The notes beneath the pieces are model-generated. The model did not search any database. It saw only the letters and a list, made by a program, of their open reading frames with translations, and had not been told where the DNA came from. Source: an uncultured Desulfobacca sp. (GTDB lineage Bacteria; Desulfobacterota; Desulfobaccia; Desulfobaccales; Desulfobaccaceae). From it: a stretch of DNA of 5,463 nucleotides. The DNA lies in NCBI GenBank assembly GCA_937958145.1, contig CALGOE010000007.1, positions 1-5,463 of the forward strand, written 5' to 3'. Below are positions 4,863 to 5,463 of the stretch, piece by piece. A program made the translations under genes and the position numbers. Numbering within the stretch: position 1 is the stretch's first letter; each line of letters opens with the position of its first letter.

Positions 4863-5075
4863 TTAATCAATGGTGATCTCGGGAAAGGTCTGGCGCTCTG
4901 CTTGCGGCTGGCGCTCGTTTTCCAGGCGCTCCAGGCGGGCCACGATCTCTTCCAGCAACGCCAGGCGATCGTTGATCTTCCAATACCAGCAGTTGAACTC
5001 CCGCAGGAGGAGCCAGGCCACCGCGGCGCCGCAGATCAGAAGAATATATTTGACGGGCAGCCCGAGAAGTTCCAT
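4863..5075 (-). CDS. Small single-pass membrane protein with coiled-coil-like tail, function unknown
   Basis: This 70-residue protein starts at ATG 5075 on the minus strand, 9 nt after the hpt stop codon, and ends at 4863. Residues about 6-24 (LPVKYILLICGAAVAWLLL) form one hydrophobic membrane helix. It is followed by an aromatic block, REFNCWYWKIN (25-35), then a charged leucine-rich helix (36-53, RLALLEEIVARLERLEN) with heptad-like spacing, and a polar tail. No cleavable signal peptide is evident, so it is probably an inner-membrane anchor with a cytoplasmic helix, though topology is inferred. The Shine-Dalgarno is weak (only TGAG shortly before ATG), and the tight spacing suggests translational coupling with hpt. 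I do not recognise a named family; similar short membrane proteins with a WY-aromatic-KIN block seem familiar from other bacteria, but I cannot name one. G/C-rich codon use and the clear domain layout support it being real. Confidence 0.75.
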   Translation of the reverse strand: MELLGLPVKYILLICGAAVAWLLLREFNCWYWKINDRLALLEEIVARLERLENERQPQAERQTFPEITID

Positions 5076-5084
5076 ATACTCAAT

Positions 5085-5463
5085 CTACAGCTCCAGTTCA
5101 CAGATATCGGGCAATTGCCGGTATTTTTCGGCGTAATCCAGGCCGTAGCCCACCAAAAAACCTTTGGGCACGGTGAAGCCCACGTAATCAATGGCAACCT
5201 CCAGGGCCCGCCGTTCCAGTTTGTCGGTCAGGCAGCAAACCTTGAGGCTCCGGGGCTGCCTGGACTTAAGATGATCCAGCAAATACTTCAGGGTCAGACC
5301 ACTGTCGATGATATCCTCCACCACCAGGACATGCTGGTCGGTGATATCCAGCTCCAGGTCTTTGGTAATTTCCACCTGTCCGGACGAGGTGTCGCTGGCC
5401 CCATAACTCCGGAGACGGACAAAGTCGACGCGCACCGGCAGATCCAACAGGCGGATCAGATCA
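5085..5463 (-). CDS. hpt: Hypoxanthine phosphoribosyltransferase, C-terminal part (N-terminus outside window)
   Basis: HPRT salvages hypoxanthine or guanine with PRPP to IMP or GMP in the cytoplasm. The minus-strand frame is open to the window edge and ends at TAG 5085-5087; 125 residues are visible of the usual 175-185, so about 50 N-terminal residues are lost. The PRPP-binding signature VVEDIIDSG is at fragment residues 47-55, with the two acidic residues and the phosphate loop DSGLT. KLERR (81-85) and DYVGFTVPKGFLVGYGLDY (92-110) form the purine-binding part and the flanking hood, and the end, EKYRQLPDI, is typical. The TTG at 5447 is an internal leucine codon: residues before it (DLIRLL) continue the family sequence. 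It is the promoter-proximal visible gene of a two-gene unit with the small membrane protein. Confidence 0.96.
   Translation of the reverse strand, partial: DLIRLLDLPVRVDFVRLRSYGASDTSSGQVEITKDLELDITDQHVLVVEDIIDSGLTLKYLLDHLKSRQPRSLKVCCLTDKLERRALEVAIDYVGFTVPKGFLVGYGLDYAEKYRQLPDICELEL

Overview
The window is a 5.46-kb piece of a GC-rich bacterial chromosome with strongly C/G-ending codons. The order gap-pgk-tpiA-secG-tRNA-Leu, together with the protein sequences, suggests a deltaproteobacterial (Desulfobacterota-type) organism. That placement is my inference from gene order and protein feel, not from a phylogenetic marker.

Left part (1-3242, all on +): a lower-glycolysis operon made of the C-terminal two thirds of glyceraldehyde-3-phosphate dehydrogenase (cut by the window edge), a complete phosphoglycerate kinase and a complete triosephosphate isomerase. 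Spacing is tight (19 nt and 4 nt), with ribosome binding sites that settle the starts of pgk and tpiA. A probable terminator follows tpiA. Its T-run merges into a sigma70-like promoter whose predicted start point falls almost on the secG initiation codon. secG (SecYEG translocon subunit) is followed after 9 nt by tRNA-Leu(GAG) and then a convincing hairpin terminator.

Middle (3243-3914): mostly non-coding at first sight, but the minus strand carries a small gene (95 aa, 3384-3671) for a probable helix-turn-helix DNA-binding protein with its own Shine-Dalgarno. Its 3' end holds a very strong GC hairpin and a possible frame switch. Between it and the next gene lies an AT-rich 17-bp near-palindrome that looks like an operator, overlapped by a possible minus-strand promoter.

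Right part (3915-5463): on + a complete beta-hydroxyacid dehydrogenase of the glyoxylate/succinic semialdehyde reductase type, probably NADPH-dependent. Convergent to it on the minus strand lies a two-gene unit: hypoxanthine phosphoribosyltransferase (N-terminus beyond the window) and a 70-aa single-pass membrane protein with a cytoplasmic coiled-coil-like tail.

Most of the window is ordinary housekeeping sequence. The parts that deserve a second look are the small helix-turn-helix gene with its palindrome, the SD-less and possibly leaderless secG, and the little membrane protein behind hpt. I see no mobile element, CRISPR array or phage gene.
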